Source of the DNA: Phaeocystidibacter sp965659725
Lineage (GTDB): Bacteria; Bacteroidota; Bacteroidia; Flavobacteriales; Schleiferiaceae
Length of the DNA: 64,000 bases
Assembly (NCBI GenBank): GCA_965659725.1
Contig: CBFHXG010000004.1
Span: forward strand, 37,609-101,608
Direction of reading: 5' to 3'
A model generated the notes under the pieces. The model was not told the DNA's origin, ran no database searches, and saw only the letters and a program-made list of their open reading frames with translations. The translations under genes and the position numbers were made by a program. Shown here piece by piece: positions 1 to 7,730 of the stretch (the stretch's first letter is position 1; the number at the start of each line of letters is the position of its first letter).

Positions 1-483
1 TGGATCGGTAAGCACAGCCTTCTACTTACGAAAAAGGAAGGATCATTCTTCTTTATCGGCGAGTTGATCATCGACCTTGAGCTTGAACCAGATGGACCCG
101 TAACCGATCACTGTGGTTCTTGTACCGCTTGCATCGACGCCTGCCCAACAGAGGCCATCGTCGATCCTTATGTGGTTGACAGCAATAAGTGTATTTCCTA
201 TCTCACCATCGAGCTGAGAGACGAGATACCTACCACCTTTAAGGATCAAATGGAAGATTGGGCCTTCGGATGTGATATCTGTCAAGACGTGTGCCCTTGG
301 AATCGCTTCTCTAAGCCAACGAAGGAAGAAAGGTTCAAGCCAAAGGATAAGTTGATGGAAATGGACCGAGAGGAGTGGATGGAGATATCAAGGGAGGTAT
401 TTACCGAGATATTCCGCGGCTCCGCAGTGAAGAGAACCAAGTTCGAAGGTCTACTCCGAAACCTCGACTTCCTTAAAGAGTAA
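1..483 (+). CDS. queG: Epoxyqueuosine reductase QueG, C-terminal part (cut by window edge)
   Basis: The frame is open from the first base, so the N-terminal cobalamin-binding part lies outside the window. What remains has two ferredoxin-type clusters: CGSCTACIDACP and, about 50 residues later, CDICQDVCPWN, the paired 4Fe-4S signature of QueG. The enzyme reduces epoxyqueuosine to queuosine in the tRNA anticodon, in the cytoplasm. The end after the second cluster is of normal length for the family. The gene converges on the minus-strand barrel gene and overlaps its 3' end by 11 bases. A queD gene for an early step of the same pathway lies at 36449-36862, so the pathway genes are scattered. Confidence 0.93.
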   Translation, partial: WIGKHSLLLTKKEGSFFFIGELIIDLELEPDGPVTDHCGSCTACIDACPTEAIVDPYVVDSNKCISYLTIELRDEIPTTFKDQMEDWAFGCDICQDVCPWNRFSKPTKEERFKPKDKLMEMDREEWMEISREVFTEIFRGSAVKRTKFEGLLRNLDFLKE

Positions 484-1087
484 AGTAAACAGCTAAACTT
501 AACGATACAGCTCTACTGCCGGTGATCCAATCGTTGAAAACACCCGGTGGTCTTTGTATGATGCGCGTGGAGCGAATTGGAGTGAGCGAGTAAGAAGAGC
601 GCATTCCGATGGTTATCGTTTCCGTAACCGCATAACTCACCCCGAATAATCCTGATAATGAAGCGTCAGCATAAGGCGGCTCTGGTTCGAAATCGCCATA
701 GATGTTCTCCTCGGTGGCAATGATATTGAGATCTCCCGATATACCGATCTCGGCAGAGATCTTAGACGTAAAGTGATACTCAGCCAATAAAGGCAGGGTG
801 ATCTGATGTAGATCGGTTCGATAGAAATTGGATGTATCGGATTCTAGTTCTCGAGAACCCCGCCAAATGTAAGCCAGTTCAAGTCGGCCTGTCCATTTTT
901 CAGCAAAGGCCCTTTCAGTGTAGAATCCAATAGTTACCCCAGTATGGTTGAATCCACCGAGTCCATCTCCATCGATCTGATTGCTAGTGAGCCCCACATA
1001 CATACCGCCATCAAAAGACTGGCTTCTAGATACGAATGAAGCAACTAGAAGCCAGATCATTAGGATTCCTCGGTAGGTCGATATCAT
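473..1087 (-). CDS. Small outer-membrane beta-barrel protein (PorT-like fold)
   Basis: The product has 204 residues: a hydrophobic signal segment ending near SRSQ (about residue 23), then alternating polar and aromatic strands and a C-terminal AVYFTL, as in the Bacteroidota OMP_b-brl_2/PorT-like families. It has no cysteine. Its ATG overlaps the stop of the Omp28-like lipoprotein gene (ATGA), so the two are probably translationally coupled and it is the last gene of the 6185-to-473 cluster. It is too divergent to call PorT/SprT itself. Its role is unknown; from context it may be the membrane partner of the upstream lipoprotein. Confidence 0.7.
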   Translation of the reverse strand: MISTYRGILMIWLLVASFVSRSQSFDGGMYVGLTSNQIDGDGLGGFNHTGVTIGFYTERAFAEKWTGRLELAYIWRGSRELESDTSNFYRTDLHQITLPLLAEYHFTSKISAEIGISGDLNIIATEENIYGDFEPEPPYADASLSGLFGVSYAVTETITIGMRSSYSLTPIRSTRIIQRPPGVFNDWITGSRAVSLSLAVYFTL

Positions 1088-1974
1088 TCTACATCCGTTT
1101 GAACCACCTGTAGAACTTCGCGAGTGTCAAGATCCAGTAGAACCGCTACAACTTGCAATTGGCTCTGGTCAAAGCTCGGATCGAGATTCGATTTGTAGGT
1201 CTTGTGTACGTTCGTCATATCCGGCACACTTCCGAATATCAAACTGTCACCTGTTGGGAAGGAGATGGCATCTCTAAACACATTGTTGTGCACGTAATCC
1301 GGATCTCTTGAGTTGTCCTCAAGCAGTTGAGGACTCACGATACCGTTTTCCTTCAGATATACCGCTATACCAAAGTTGCCGTTCTGATTTCCTAGGAAAG
1401 TAGATTGGGCATGAGTGATCAAGCAATCTCCAGAGATGTAGCTCATCACCCAGAGGTCGGCTATGGCAGGTTGTGTCAAATACGGATCGGTATGACCTCT
1501 CCAAGCAGGGTAGATCTCCCAATACGGAACGCCTCCTGGATAGTCGAATCGATTGACGAGTCCAATGGGTTGACCAGGAACTCCACCAAAGAAATCCTGG
1601 ATGTCATCACCATCTTGTGTCGTGAAATCCGATGGATAGTCGGGTTCATTTGGAGCAGTGAACTCCGATGATCCGGAGTGAATGGCCAATACGATAACGT
1701 CATCTCCGAGGTCTGCCTTGATTGCCTCAAGTTCCTTGGTAGCCTTCGGACAGTTCTTGCAACGGTGACCTGTAAAATCTTCTATCAACACATTGCGATA
1801 GATCGGGTCTGGGTAAGATGTCGTTGGATTGATAGTATCTGTTCTCGTAGACGGACAAGGACCCGTTGGTCCACCTGTATCTCTGAATGGATCATCAATA
1901 ACGTCACAACCATAGATGAATGCAACGCTGGCCAATAGGGCAATGATGAGTCTAGTACCTTTCTTCATTTTCAT
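1084..1974 (-). CDS. Omp28-related thioredoxin-fold lipoprotein
   Basis: The product has 296 residues. A type II signal peptide ends in the lipobox IYGC, with Cys23 the predicted lipidation site. The next residues are DVIDDPFRD, an acidic stretch like the surface lipoprotein export signals known from Bacteroidota. A thioredoxin-like core begins near residue 60, with EDFTGHRCKNC (Cys72 and Cys75) in the place of a CXXC active site, as in Omp28-related proteins. The ATG at 1974 follows the DUF6029 stop by 5 bases, and the stop overlaps the next start. It lacks a T9SS sorting domain, unlike the paralogue at 4230-6185. A thiol role is inferred; Omp28 was first named as a surface adhesin of Porphyromonas. 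Confidence 0.82.
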   Translation of the reverse strand: MKMKKGTRLIIALLASVAFIYGCDVIDDPFRDTGGPTGPCPSTRTDTINPTTSYPDPIYRNVLIEDFTGHRCKNCPKATKELEAIKADLGDDVIVLAIHSGSSEFTAPNEPDYPSDFTTQDGDDIQDFFGGVPGQPIGLVNRFDYPGGVPYWEIYPAWRGHTDPYLTQPAIADLWVMSYISGDCLITHAQSTFLGNQNGNFGIAVYLKENGIVSPQLLEDNSRDPDYVHNNVFRDAISFPTGDSLIFGSVPDMTNVHKTYKSNLDPSFDQSQLQVVAVLLDLDTREVLQVVQTDVE

Positions 1975-1979
1975 CCTTA

Positions 1980-3668
1980 CTAGAAATTCGTTGTAACAGA
2001 CAAGCTCAAACCATTAGATGGTGGAACAACACGGCAGATACCGCCCACACAGAAGATACCGGCTTGCTGTCTACCATAGCTCATTTGAATACGAGTTTGT
2101 CCATTATAATACGTAACTGAACCGATAGGGTAGGTCAATCTGAGATCCTCATCTGTGTGGCCATAGTTTGAGATCACTTGGGCACTGAAGAACCAATGTG
2201 GGCTCCAACCATATTCGAGGAGAAGCATGGCCATGTCGCCGCGGTATTGCTCACTAAATGCCACCTGGATCTCAGAACGAATACTATGTCGTGGCTTGTA
2301 GTTCCAGATCAATTCAAGAACGCCTGCATTCACGTAAGCGATCTCTTGATTGGCATCTCGCTCCAATATCTCTGTATCGGATAGGCCATCTTCCAAAACC
2401 GACTTGTTGTAAACGAAGTTGTAATAGGTACCAATGAGTTTCCACTCTCTCGATAACTTCTTACGCACCTCAACGTCGAAATCGGTGTAATAGTGAACCT
2501 GACCTTGTTTGAACCAATCCGTTATGTAGCCATCAGAGCCACCTTCGCCGATAGGTACATTCTCATCAAGTCTTTCCTTATACAAGCTGTAAGCATCGGC
2601 ATAATTGATGCTGATCAATGTTCCATACTTACCACCTAACAAGCTCTCTCTAGGAAACTTATAGCTAAATTGAAACTGTCTACCTACCTCACCATTGATC
2701 TGAGTAGCATACGGAAACAACGCGGGTAACGCATAGGTATGCAGTTTAGTAGTGGGCGGTAAATAGTTGATAAAGGCTTCAAACTGACTACCATTGCGGT
2801 CACTTCTGAAGCTCATGTTGTCAATTCGCTTGTAGCTTGCAATGATACCGATCCCGCTCTTGGTATAGGTCAGTTGGGTTAATAGTCCCTGGCCGTCCCT
2901 AAAAATGAATCCGTTATCCGCAGAAGGGTCATTCGCCTTGTAGACATATTCCGTGTTCCAAATGAATGGACCTTTCTGCAGTGTGAAACGACCAGCTCCT
3001 GCACCAACATTCTCAGGAAGATTGTAAACAGGATCGTTGGCTTCCTGGAACTTAGATACGAAGCTACCACCCAAAGTGATCCGCCACGTACTTTCCGTAA
3101 GAGCAGGGATTGCATCGTTCAAACTGAAATCTGCATCCAACCCTCGTACGATACCTGGTGTTTTATCGAAATAGATTCGTTGCTTACCGAGAACACCCGT
3201 GAGGCGAAGACCTTTCATGGGAGAATATCTCAAGCGTACGCCGTCCATGGCGTTATCAAGACCCAAACCGCGCTCTTCATAGGCTCGGAAGATCATACCT
3301 GATCCAAACTGCTCGTAGAAATTACCAACGGTAACGTCTAGTCCGTCCTTCACGTATTGAAGGTATCGATATGTGATCCCTTCTCCGCGGAATCCTTCAG
3401 GGAAACCGAGGATCACGTTCTGGTAGTTTTCGTAGCGAACGCCTGCACGGAAATCACCATGGGTGTAGTTGAAATTGGCGAATCCTTGACCTAGGAAGCG
3501 TTCGTCTGGATAGAACTCTCCGGTAGGGTCGATCGCTTCATCTCTCACATAAAGCTGACCATCAAACTGGAAATTGCCGTGTAGCACTCCCCAATCTTGA
3601 TCTTCTTGAGCTATGAGACCCGTAGCTCCGCCAAGCGCTACAAGTCCTGTCAGGATTAGTCTTCTCAC
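1980..3668 (-). CDS. DUF6029 family outer-membrane beta-barrel protein
   Basis: The product has 562 residues with a signal peptide (cleavage after GLIAQ, about residue 21) and a long series of amphipathic strands ending in an aromatic residue (VTTNF). N-terminal phrases such as VGNFYEQFGSGMIFRAYEERGLGLDNAMDG suit the DUF6029 family, whose function is unknown. The only two cysteines are Cys540 and Cys545 (C-VGGI-C) in the loop before the last strand, predicted to face outside. The start is a GTG overlapping the TlpA stop as GTGA, which implies translational coupling. It sits between thioredoxin-fold genes, so a redox or transport role with them is a fair inference. Confidence 0.8.
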   Translation of the reverse strand: MRRLILTGLVALGGATGLIAQEDQDWGVLHGNFQFDGQLYVRDEAIDPTGEFYPDERFLGQGFANFNYTHGDFRAGVRYENYQNVILGFPEGFRGEGITYRYLQYVKDGLDVTVGNFYEQFGSGMIFRAYEERGLGLDNAMDGVRLRYSPMKGLRLTGVLGKQRIYFDKTPGIVRGLDADFSLNDAIPALTESTWRITLGGSFVSKFQEANDPVYNLPENVGAGAGRFTLQKGPFIWNTEYVYKANDPSADNGFIFRDGQGLLTQLTYTKSGIGIIASYKRIDNMSFRSDRNGSQFEAFINYLPPTTKLHTYALPALFPYATQINGEVGRQFQFSYKFPRESLLGGKYGTLISINYADAYSLYKERLDENVPIGEGGSDGYITDWFKQGQVHYYTDFDVEVRKKLSREWKLIGTYYNFVYNKSVLEDGLSDTEILERDANQEIAYVNAGVLELIWNYKPRHSIRSEIQVAFSEQYRGDMAMLLLEYGWSPHWFFSAQVISNYGHTDEDLRLTYPIGSVTYYNGQTRIQMSYGRQQAGIFCVGGICRVVPPSNGLSLSVTTNF

Positions 3669-4150
3669 CCCTCTGCTGCTTCTCTGATTTTCTCCATCAA
3701 GTGATACTCATCACCGGGAGCATACTTATTGCTCGTATAAACGAGTTCACCATTTGCATTGAACACCATGGTGTGTGGAACATTGTTTACGCCCATAGCT
3801 CTTCTAAGATCGCTGTTCGTGTCCAAGTAAACATCGTATTCCCAGCCTCTCGAATTTACTTCAACACTCACGGTAGAAGCTGTTCTTGGGTCATCGATCG
3901 AAATGGCGATCACCTTTACATTGGTTTCATCCATGAGGTCGATGTAGTACTCGTTCAACGCCTCAAGTTCTTTCTTGCATGGCGAACACCAAGTGGCCCA
4001 AAAACTTACAACAACAGGTCCGTCGTGTTCGAGGGTAGAAGCATCAACATTTACTCCATCGAGGGTTTTGATGTTAACACTTGGGAAAATTTGAGCGTTA
4101 GCCACCATGGAGCCAACGAGTAAGCTAAGGGTGAATAATAAACGTTTCAT
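3665..4150 (-). CDS. TlpA-like periplasmic thioredoxin
   Basis: The product has 161 residues: a signal peptide (1-20, ending VANAQ) and one thioredoxin/AhpC-TSA-like domain with the active site WATWCSPCKK (Cys55, Cys58) and the cis-proline segment NNVPHT. The family reduces or exchanges disulfides in the periplasm, for example in cytochrome c or exported protein maturation. The ATG is normal and the stop overlaps the GTG of the DUF6029 gene. A hairpin lies upstream (4171-4197) between it and the T9SS Omp28 gene. Coupling to a barrel rather than to a cytochrome biogenesis gene suggests a dedicated partner in this locus. Confidence 0.9.
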   Translation of the reverse strand: MKRLLFTLSLLVGSMVANAQIFPSVNIKTLDGVNVDASTLEHDGPVVVSFWATWCSPCKKELEALNEYYIDLMDETNVKVIAISIDDPRTASTVSVEVNSRGWEYDVYLDTNSDLRRAMGVNNVPHTMVFNANGELVYTSNKYAPGDEYHLMEKIREAAEG

Positions 4151-4170
4151 AGTACTTTATTAAATGAGGA

Positions 4171-4197
4171 ACACCGACAGAATTCTTCTGCCGGTGT
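4171..4197 (-). terminator. Intercistronic hairpin upstream of the TlpA gene
   Basis: Arms 4171-4182 and 4186-4197 pair over 12 positions with one A/C mismatch and a 3-base loop. It lies after the stop of the minus-strand Omp28/T9SS gene. The tract that follows on the minus strand is only weakly T-rich, so it may be an attenuator or RNA-processing site rather than a full terminator. Confidence 0.5.
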
Positions 4198-4229
4198 CCA
4201 TATTCTATTCAATGTTCGTGCCTAGACGC

Positions 4230-6185
4230 TTAGTGCGTTACGCTCAAACGTAGAGTTTTAACTGCGTCGTTCTGCTGAACCTTTACCATGTATACACCGG
4301 TAGGAAGATTAGCAACGTCGAGTTCGATGCTTTGAACACCAGCTCCTACGTTCTCTGAAACTTCAGCAACAGCGCGGCCGTTCATATCCATCACAGTCAC
4401 ATTCACGTCGCCAGACTCTTGTGCAGTGAAGCGAAGTTCAGCAACACGGTCAGCTGGGTTAGGGAACAATACTGCTTCTTCAAGTACATTTTCCTCTTGA
4501 CCGATAGCGTTAGAGTTAACTACGATGTTATCGATGTAAAGAGTGTTACCGAAGTCAGAAGTACCTGTGAACTTAACGATCAACTCACTTGCATTTTGCA
4601 TCGATCCAGGGATGTATGCAATGTTAGAAGTCCAATCGTTAGCACGTGGGTAAAGACGTGAAGTGGAGGTTGGAGTAGAGGTAGTAACCAAGCTGGCACC
4701 TGCACGGCTCCAAACTTGAGTCCAAGTCTGACCACAATCATCACTCACATAAACAGTAAGGTCGTCGTTAGCACCTGGGTACTGAGTGTAGGCATGATCG
4801 AAGAAGATCTTTGCATTAGGTGTAGAGCTGATGTCTACCTTTTGGTTGATCAACTCAGAAACTTCACCTGCTTGGATAGAGTAGAAGTCGTAACGGAAGC
4901 TACGGTTAGACGCTTCATAAGCACCTAGAGGCCAGTTGACGCCAGTGGCAATTCCATTATCTACGGTCCAAACACGACCGGAGTTGTCGTTCAAGATCAA
5001 GTTGCTAGGAACCTGACCCAATTGAGCGTTCTCGAAGTTTGCTTCGTAAGGAGTTGGAGCCACGATAGGCGACAAAACGTTCAAAGTAACAGGAGTGATC
5101 TCGTTGTTCAAGCTGTTCACGTCACGTGATCCGTTTGGATTCACGACGCGAGCCTCGATGTTGTTGGTTGCGAATGGCAAGTTAGATTGAGAGAATGTAA
5201 CAGTAGCTGTTTGATTCTGACCAAGTGAACCTGTCCATGACTGAGTAGTCCAAGCACCACCATTGATACGGTACTCAACATCAGCACTTGTACAAGTAGC
5301 GGTAGAAAGGTTCTCAATCGTGAACTCAGGAGTTACAGTTCCCGCACAAAGATCTCCGCCGCCAGCGATTGCCGAAGTGATGGTCATGTCAGGAATGTTA
5401 GCCGGAGCAGGAACTGCTGGGCTAAATGACGCTTGGTGAACGCTCTTGTCACCATTGTCTTGAATATAAGTTACTACTGCTACCTCATTGTAGTTGTAGA
5501 TGTGCATTGGAAGCTCTTCAGCGAAAGTGAAGGTTTGCTGTTGACCAGCAGTCCAGCTGTCCGCCATTTGAGTACCAGCTGCACTTGGGTACATCTTACG
5601 GTTTAAGTGGTAGAATTCAGTTTCACCATTGGTTCCCGGAGGCGATGCAAACTGCATCTCTTCTTCGATAACGGAAACATGAAGACGAAGTGAACCCGCA
5701 TTCAATGCATTTACTGTAAAGTTGTCCGCATTTTGCACAGTCACAGTAATAAAGATAGAGTCAAGGTCAGATGACAAAGTGTGCGAGGTAGTCATGCTGA
5801 ACGAAGACGTTACCGCTGCGCGGTTATCAATGATCGACTGCGTCAAGTTTGCCGGGTGTCTCGGGGAAGTTGCACCCGGAGCAATATCACCGCCATCAAG
5901 GACTCCACTCGGAGCACTGTTCACACCGTAGTATGAGCGACGCGTATCTGAATCAGTTGTCCAACCGAGGTAAATAGGACCTGCAGATGGAATAGGAACT
6001 TGGTGCTTGAGCATTACGACCTTTGACGGGTTGGCCGCAACCAACTGATCAAGTGCAGGGTTTGTGCTCGCGCAAGGACCGCAATTCTCTCCCGTGTACT
6101 CTTCCATAAGTACGAGACGAGTTGCTTGCCCAAATGCCGTTGATGCCACTAAGGCTACCAACAAAATCGTGTAAAGCTTCTTCAT
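4230..6185 (-). CDS. Omp28-related protein with T9SS type A sorting domain
   Basis: From the ATG at 6185 the product has 651 residues; a TTG 12 bases upstream gives a poorer signal peptide. The signal peptide is 1-20 (ending AFGQ). The thioredoxin-like Omp28 domain covers about 22-260 with EEYTGENCGPC (Cys35, Cys38). A CARDB-like beta domain spans about 265-370 and a jelly-roll, MAM-like region about 380-560. The T9SS C-terminal domain (about 572-651) has FPNPA, DMNGR and LPTGVYMVKV. The protein should be exported by Sec, then by the T9SS to the surface, where PorU removes the tail. It is the first gene of the minus-strand cluster. It may bind or reduce surface partners; the substrate is unknown. 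Confidence 0.88.
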   Translation of the reverse strand: MKKLYTILLVALVASTAFGQATRLVLMEEYTGENCGPCASTNPALDQLVAANPSKVVMLKHQVPIPSAGPIYLGWTTDSDTRRSYYGVNSAPSGVLDGGDIAPGATSPRHPANLTQSIIDNRAAVTSSFSMTTSHTLSSDLDSIFITVTVQNADNFTVNALNAGSLRLHVSVIEEEMQFASPPGTNGETEFYHLNRKMYPSAAGTQMADSWTAGQQQTFTFAEELPMHIYNYNEVAVVTYIQDNGDKSVHQASFSPAVPAPANIPDMTITSAIAGGGDLCAGTVTPEFTIENLSTATCTSADVEYRINGGAWTTQSWTGSLGQNQTATVTFSQSNLPFATNNIEARVVNPNGSRDVNSLNNEITPVTLNVLSPIVAPTPYEANFENAQLGQVPSNLILNDNSGRVWTVDNGIATGVNWPLGAYEASNRSFRYDFYSIQAGEVSELINQKVDISSTPNAKIFFDHAYTQYPGANDDLTVYVSDDCGQTWTQVWSRAGASLVTTSTPTSTSRLYPRANDWTSNIAYIPGSMQNASELIVKFTGTSDFGNTLYIDNIVVNSNAIGQEENVLEEAVLFPNPADRVAELRFTAQESGDVNVTVMDMNGRAVAEVSENVGAGVQSIELDVANLPTGVYMVKVQQNDAVKTLRLSVTH

Positions 6186-6282
6186 GGAAACAAACAAATT
6201 AAGGGTTATCGTGGCACAAATTAAGATTTGTTTAAATTTGTAGCTACTCTTTATGGGTTTTTTTACACTTGAATTGTTCAGA
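6186..6282. promoter_or_regulatory. Divergent promoter region between two T9SS cargo genes
   Basis: On the plus strand TAAATTTG (6233-6240) fits the TANNTTTG -7 element but no good -33 TTG is placed upstream of it. For the minus strand, CAAATTAAG occurs twice (6195-6203 and 6217-6225), giving two 7/8 matches to the -7 element. The region is a plausible shared control region; exact sites are uncertain. Confidence 0.35.
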
Positions 6283-6987
6283 ATGAGGAAGTTTTACACT
6301 CTTATCACCCTATCGATAGTAGCTTTGAGCACCACTTCATACGCTCAAAACCTACAACTCATTACGCACGATGCCAATACCGAGGCTAACTCGTCTTATT
6401 TACATGAGGTAAAGGCGTATGTGCAGATCACCAATACAGGTAACGATGCTACCTATGATGTAGCCCGCCTCTATAATGGTTCTACAGGTATCGCAGATAG
6501 CAACTATTTCTGCTGGGACCTATGCTACGGTGTAGATGCAGATAGCAGTAGCTTCGGAGGCCTTCTTCTAGAGAATAATGTGAGGAACACCGACTTCTAT
6601 ATTGGTGTGCATATCCGTGGAAACAATGTAACGGAGCAAGATTCGCTCGTGTACCGATTCTACAATGCAGCTGATACTTCAGATTATTTAGATGTTACAT
6701 TCTATATATCTGTATCTCCAACTGTTTCAACCATCGAAACCCAAGCACGTACCGTTTCTGTATATCCAAACCCAGCTACCGATGTGATCTATGTTGAAAC
6801 GAAAGGATTGATCAACGGCAAGATCCGCTTGATGAACATGGCTGGACAAACGGTGAAGACCAAGAATTTCAGTGGGGATGACCGCACAAACGTTGATGTT
6901 CGCGATCTTCCTGCCGGAGTTTACATGCTTCAAACTACTTCTTCAGGTCAAGTAAAAGATGTACAGCGAATCGTGATCGCAAGATAA
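6283..6987 (+). CDS. Small secreted protein with T9SS type A sorting domain
   Basis: The ATG at 6283 begins a clean signal peptide (MRKFYTLIT to SYAQ). An upstream in-frame ATG at 6253 would add ten residues before it and is less likely. The product has 234 residues. The mature domain is an immunoglobulin-like beta fold with the phrase NYFCWDLCYG, whose cysteines are CX3C. The last 75 residues are a T9SS sorting domain (VYPNPATD, LMNMAGQ, LPAGVYMLQT). It is divergent from the Omp28/TlpA cluster. It may be a substrate or partner of those thioredoxin-fold proteins; that link rests on position and the cysteine pair only. Confidence 0.8.
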   Translation: MRKFYTLITLSIVALSTTSYAQNLQLITHDANTEANSSYLHEVKAYVQITNTGNDATYDVARLYNGSTGIADSNYFCWDLCYGVDADSSSFGGLLLENNVRNTDFYIGVHIRGNNVTEQDSLVYRFYNAADTSDYLDVTFYISVSPTVSTIETQARTVSVYPNPATDVIYVETKGLINGKIRLMNMAGQTVKTKNFSGDDRTNVDVRDLPAGVYMLQTTSSGQVKDVQRIVIAR

Positions 6988-7010
6988 GATCATTCAATCG
7001 CTTGACTAGA

Positions 7011-7044
7011 AAGGGCTTCCGTAATGGGAGCCCTTCTTTTTTTT
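7011..7044 (+). terminator. Rho-independent terminator
   Basis: Arms 7011-7020 and 7026-7035 (AAGGGCTTCC / GGGAGCCCTT, one G-T pair) close a 5-base loop and are followed by a run of T to 7044. It ends the small T9SS cargo gene. Confidence 0.9.
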
Positions 7045-7059
7045 CAATATTACAATTCC

Positions 7060-7092
7060 TTTAACATCGGGTACACGATTTTTCTAATTTTG
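7060..7092 (+). promoter_or_regulatory. Promoter upstream of ruvA-sprA
   Basis: The -7 element TAATTTTG is at 7085-7092 and a -33-like TTTA at 7060-7063, 21 bases apart, which fits the Bacteroidota consensus. It lies just after the preceding terminator and about 60 bases before the ruvA ATG. Confidence 0.6.
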
Positions 7093-7152
7093 GCGTTTTC
7101 TTGCCGCAGCGGCCTTAGTTCGTTGCATTAGAAAGACTTAAATTATTCCTGC

Positions 7153-7728
7153 ATGTACAATCATCTCAGAGGTCGTCTCATTGAGAAGAATCCTACCTAT
7201 GTTGTTATAGAATGCAACGGGGTAGGGTACTACGTAAACATTTCACTCAGCACATACGAACACATCGGAAGTGAGGAAGGCGTAATGCTTTACACGCACC
7301 TAGCTGTGCGAGAAGACGCCCTTACCCTTTATGGTTTTGCAGGAGAAGGAGAACGTGAGATCTTTCGCCAACTCATCAGTGTTTCTGGTGTTGGAGCAAA
7401 CACAGCACGAATGATCCTAAGCTCACTTCAGCCACAAGAAGTGGAAATGGCCATACGTTCAGAAAATATTGCATTGTTAAAAGGCGTTAAAGGCATCGGA
7501 GCCAAAACCGCACAAAGAATAATAGTAGATCTAAAAGACAAGGTTGGAATGACCGCCGATGCAGGAACGGCAGTCGCTCCCTCCTCGTCCAAAGATGAAG
7601 CAGTTGCCGCCCTCGAAGTCCTCGGATTTTCGCGAAAGTCCATCGAGAAAGTGGTTTCCACCTACTTGGATTCTGAGCCGGATGCTCCCGTAGAGAACAT
7701 TATTAAGAACGCCCTCCAGAAACTATAG
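7153..7728 (+). CDS. ruvA: Holliday junction branch migration protein RuvA
   Basis: The product has 191 residues, normal for RuvA. The N-terminal OB-fold starts MYNHLRGRLIEKN. Two helix-hairpin-helix motifs follow (GVGANTARMIL near 78 and GVKGIGAKTAQRI near 113). A flexible linker and the RuvB-binding domain III (about 145-191, EALEVLGFSRKS) end it. RuvA tetramers hold Holliday junctions for the RuvB motor in recombination repair. The stop is 2 bases before the sprA start, so the two are cotranscribed. The ruvA-sprA neighbourhood is conserved in Flavobacteriia. Confidence 0.97.
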   Translation: MYNHLRGRLIEKNPTYVVIECNGVGYYVNISLSTYEHIGSEEGVMLYTHLAVREDALTLYGFAGEGEREIFRQLISVSGVGANTARMILSSLQPQEVEMAIRSENIALLKGVKGIGAKTAQRIIVDLKDKVGMTADAGTAVAPSSSKDEAVAALEVLGFSRKSIEKVVSTYLDSEPDAPVENIIKNALQKL

Positions 7729-7730
7729 GA

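Noticed and set aside
473..1087. Small barrel as PorT/SprT of the T9SS
   Set aside because: The fold type is alike but no diagnostic PorT sequence is seen and its neighbours are not T9SS machinery genes.
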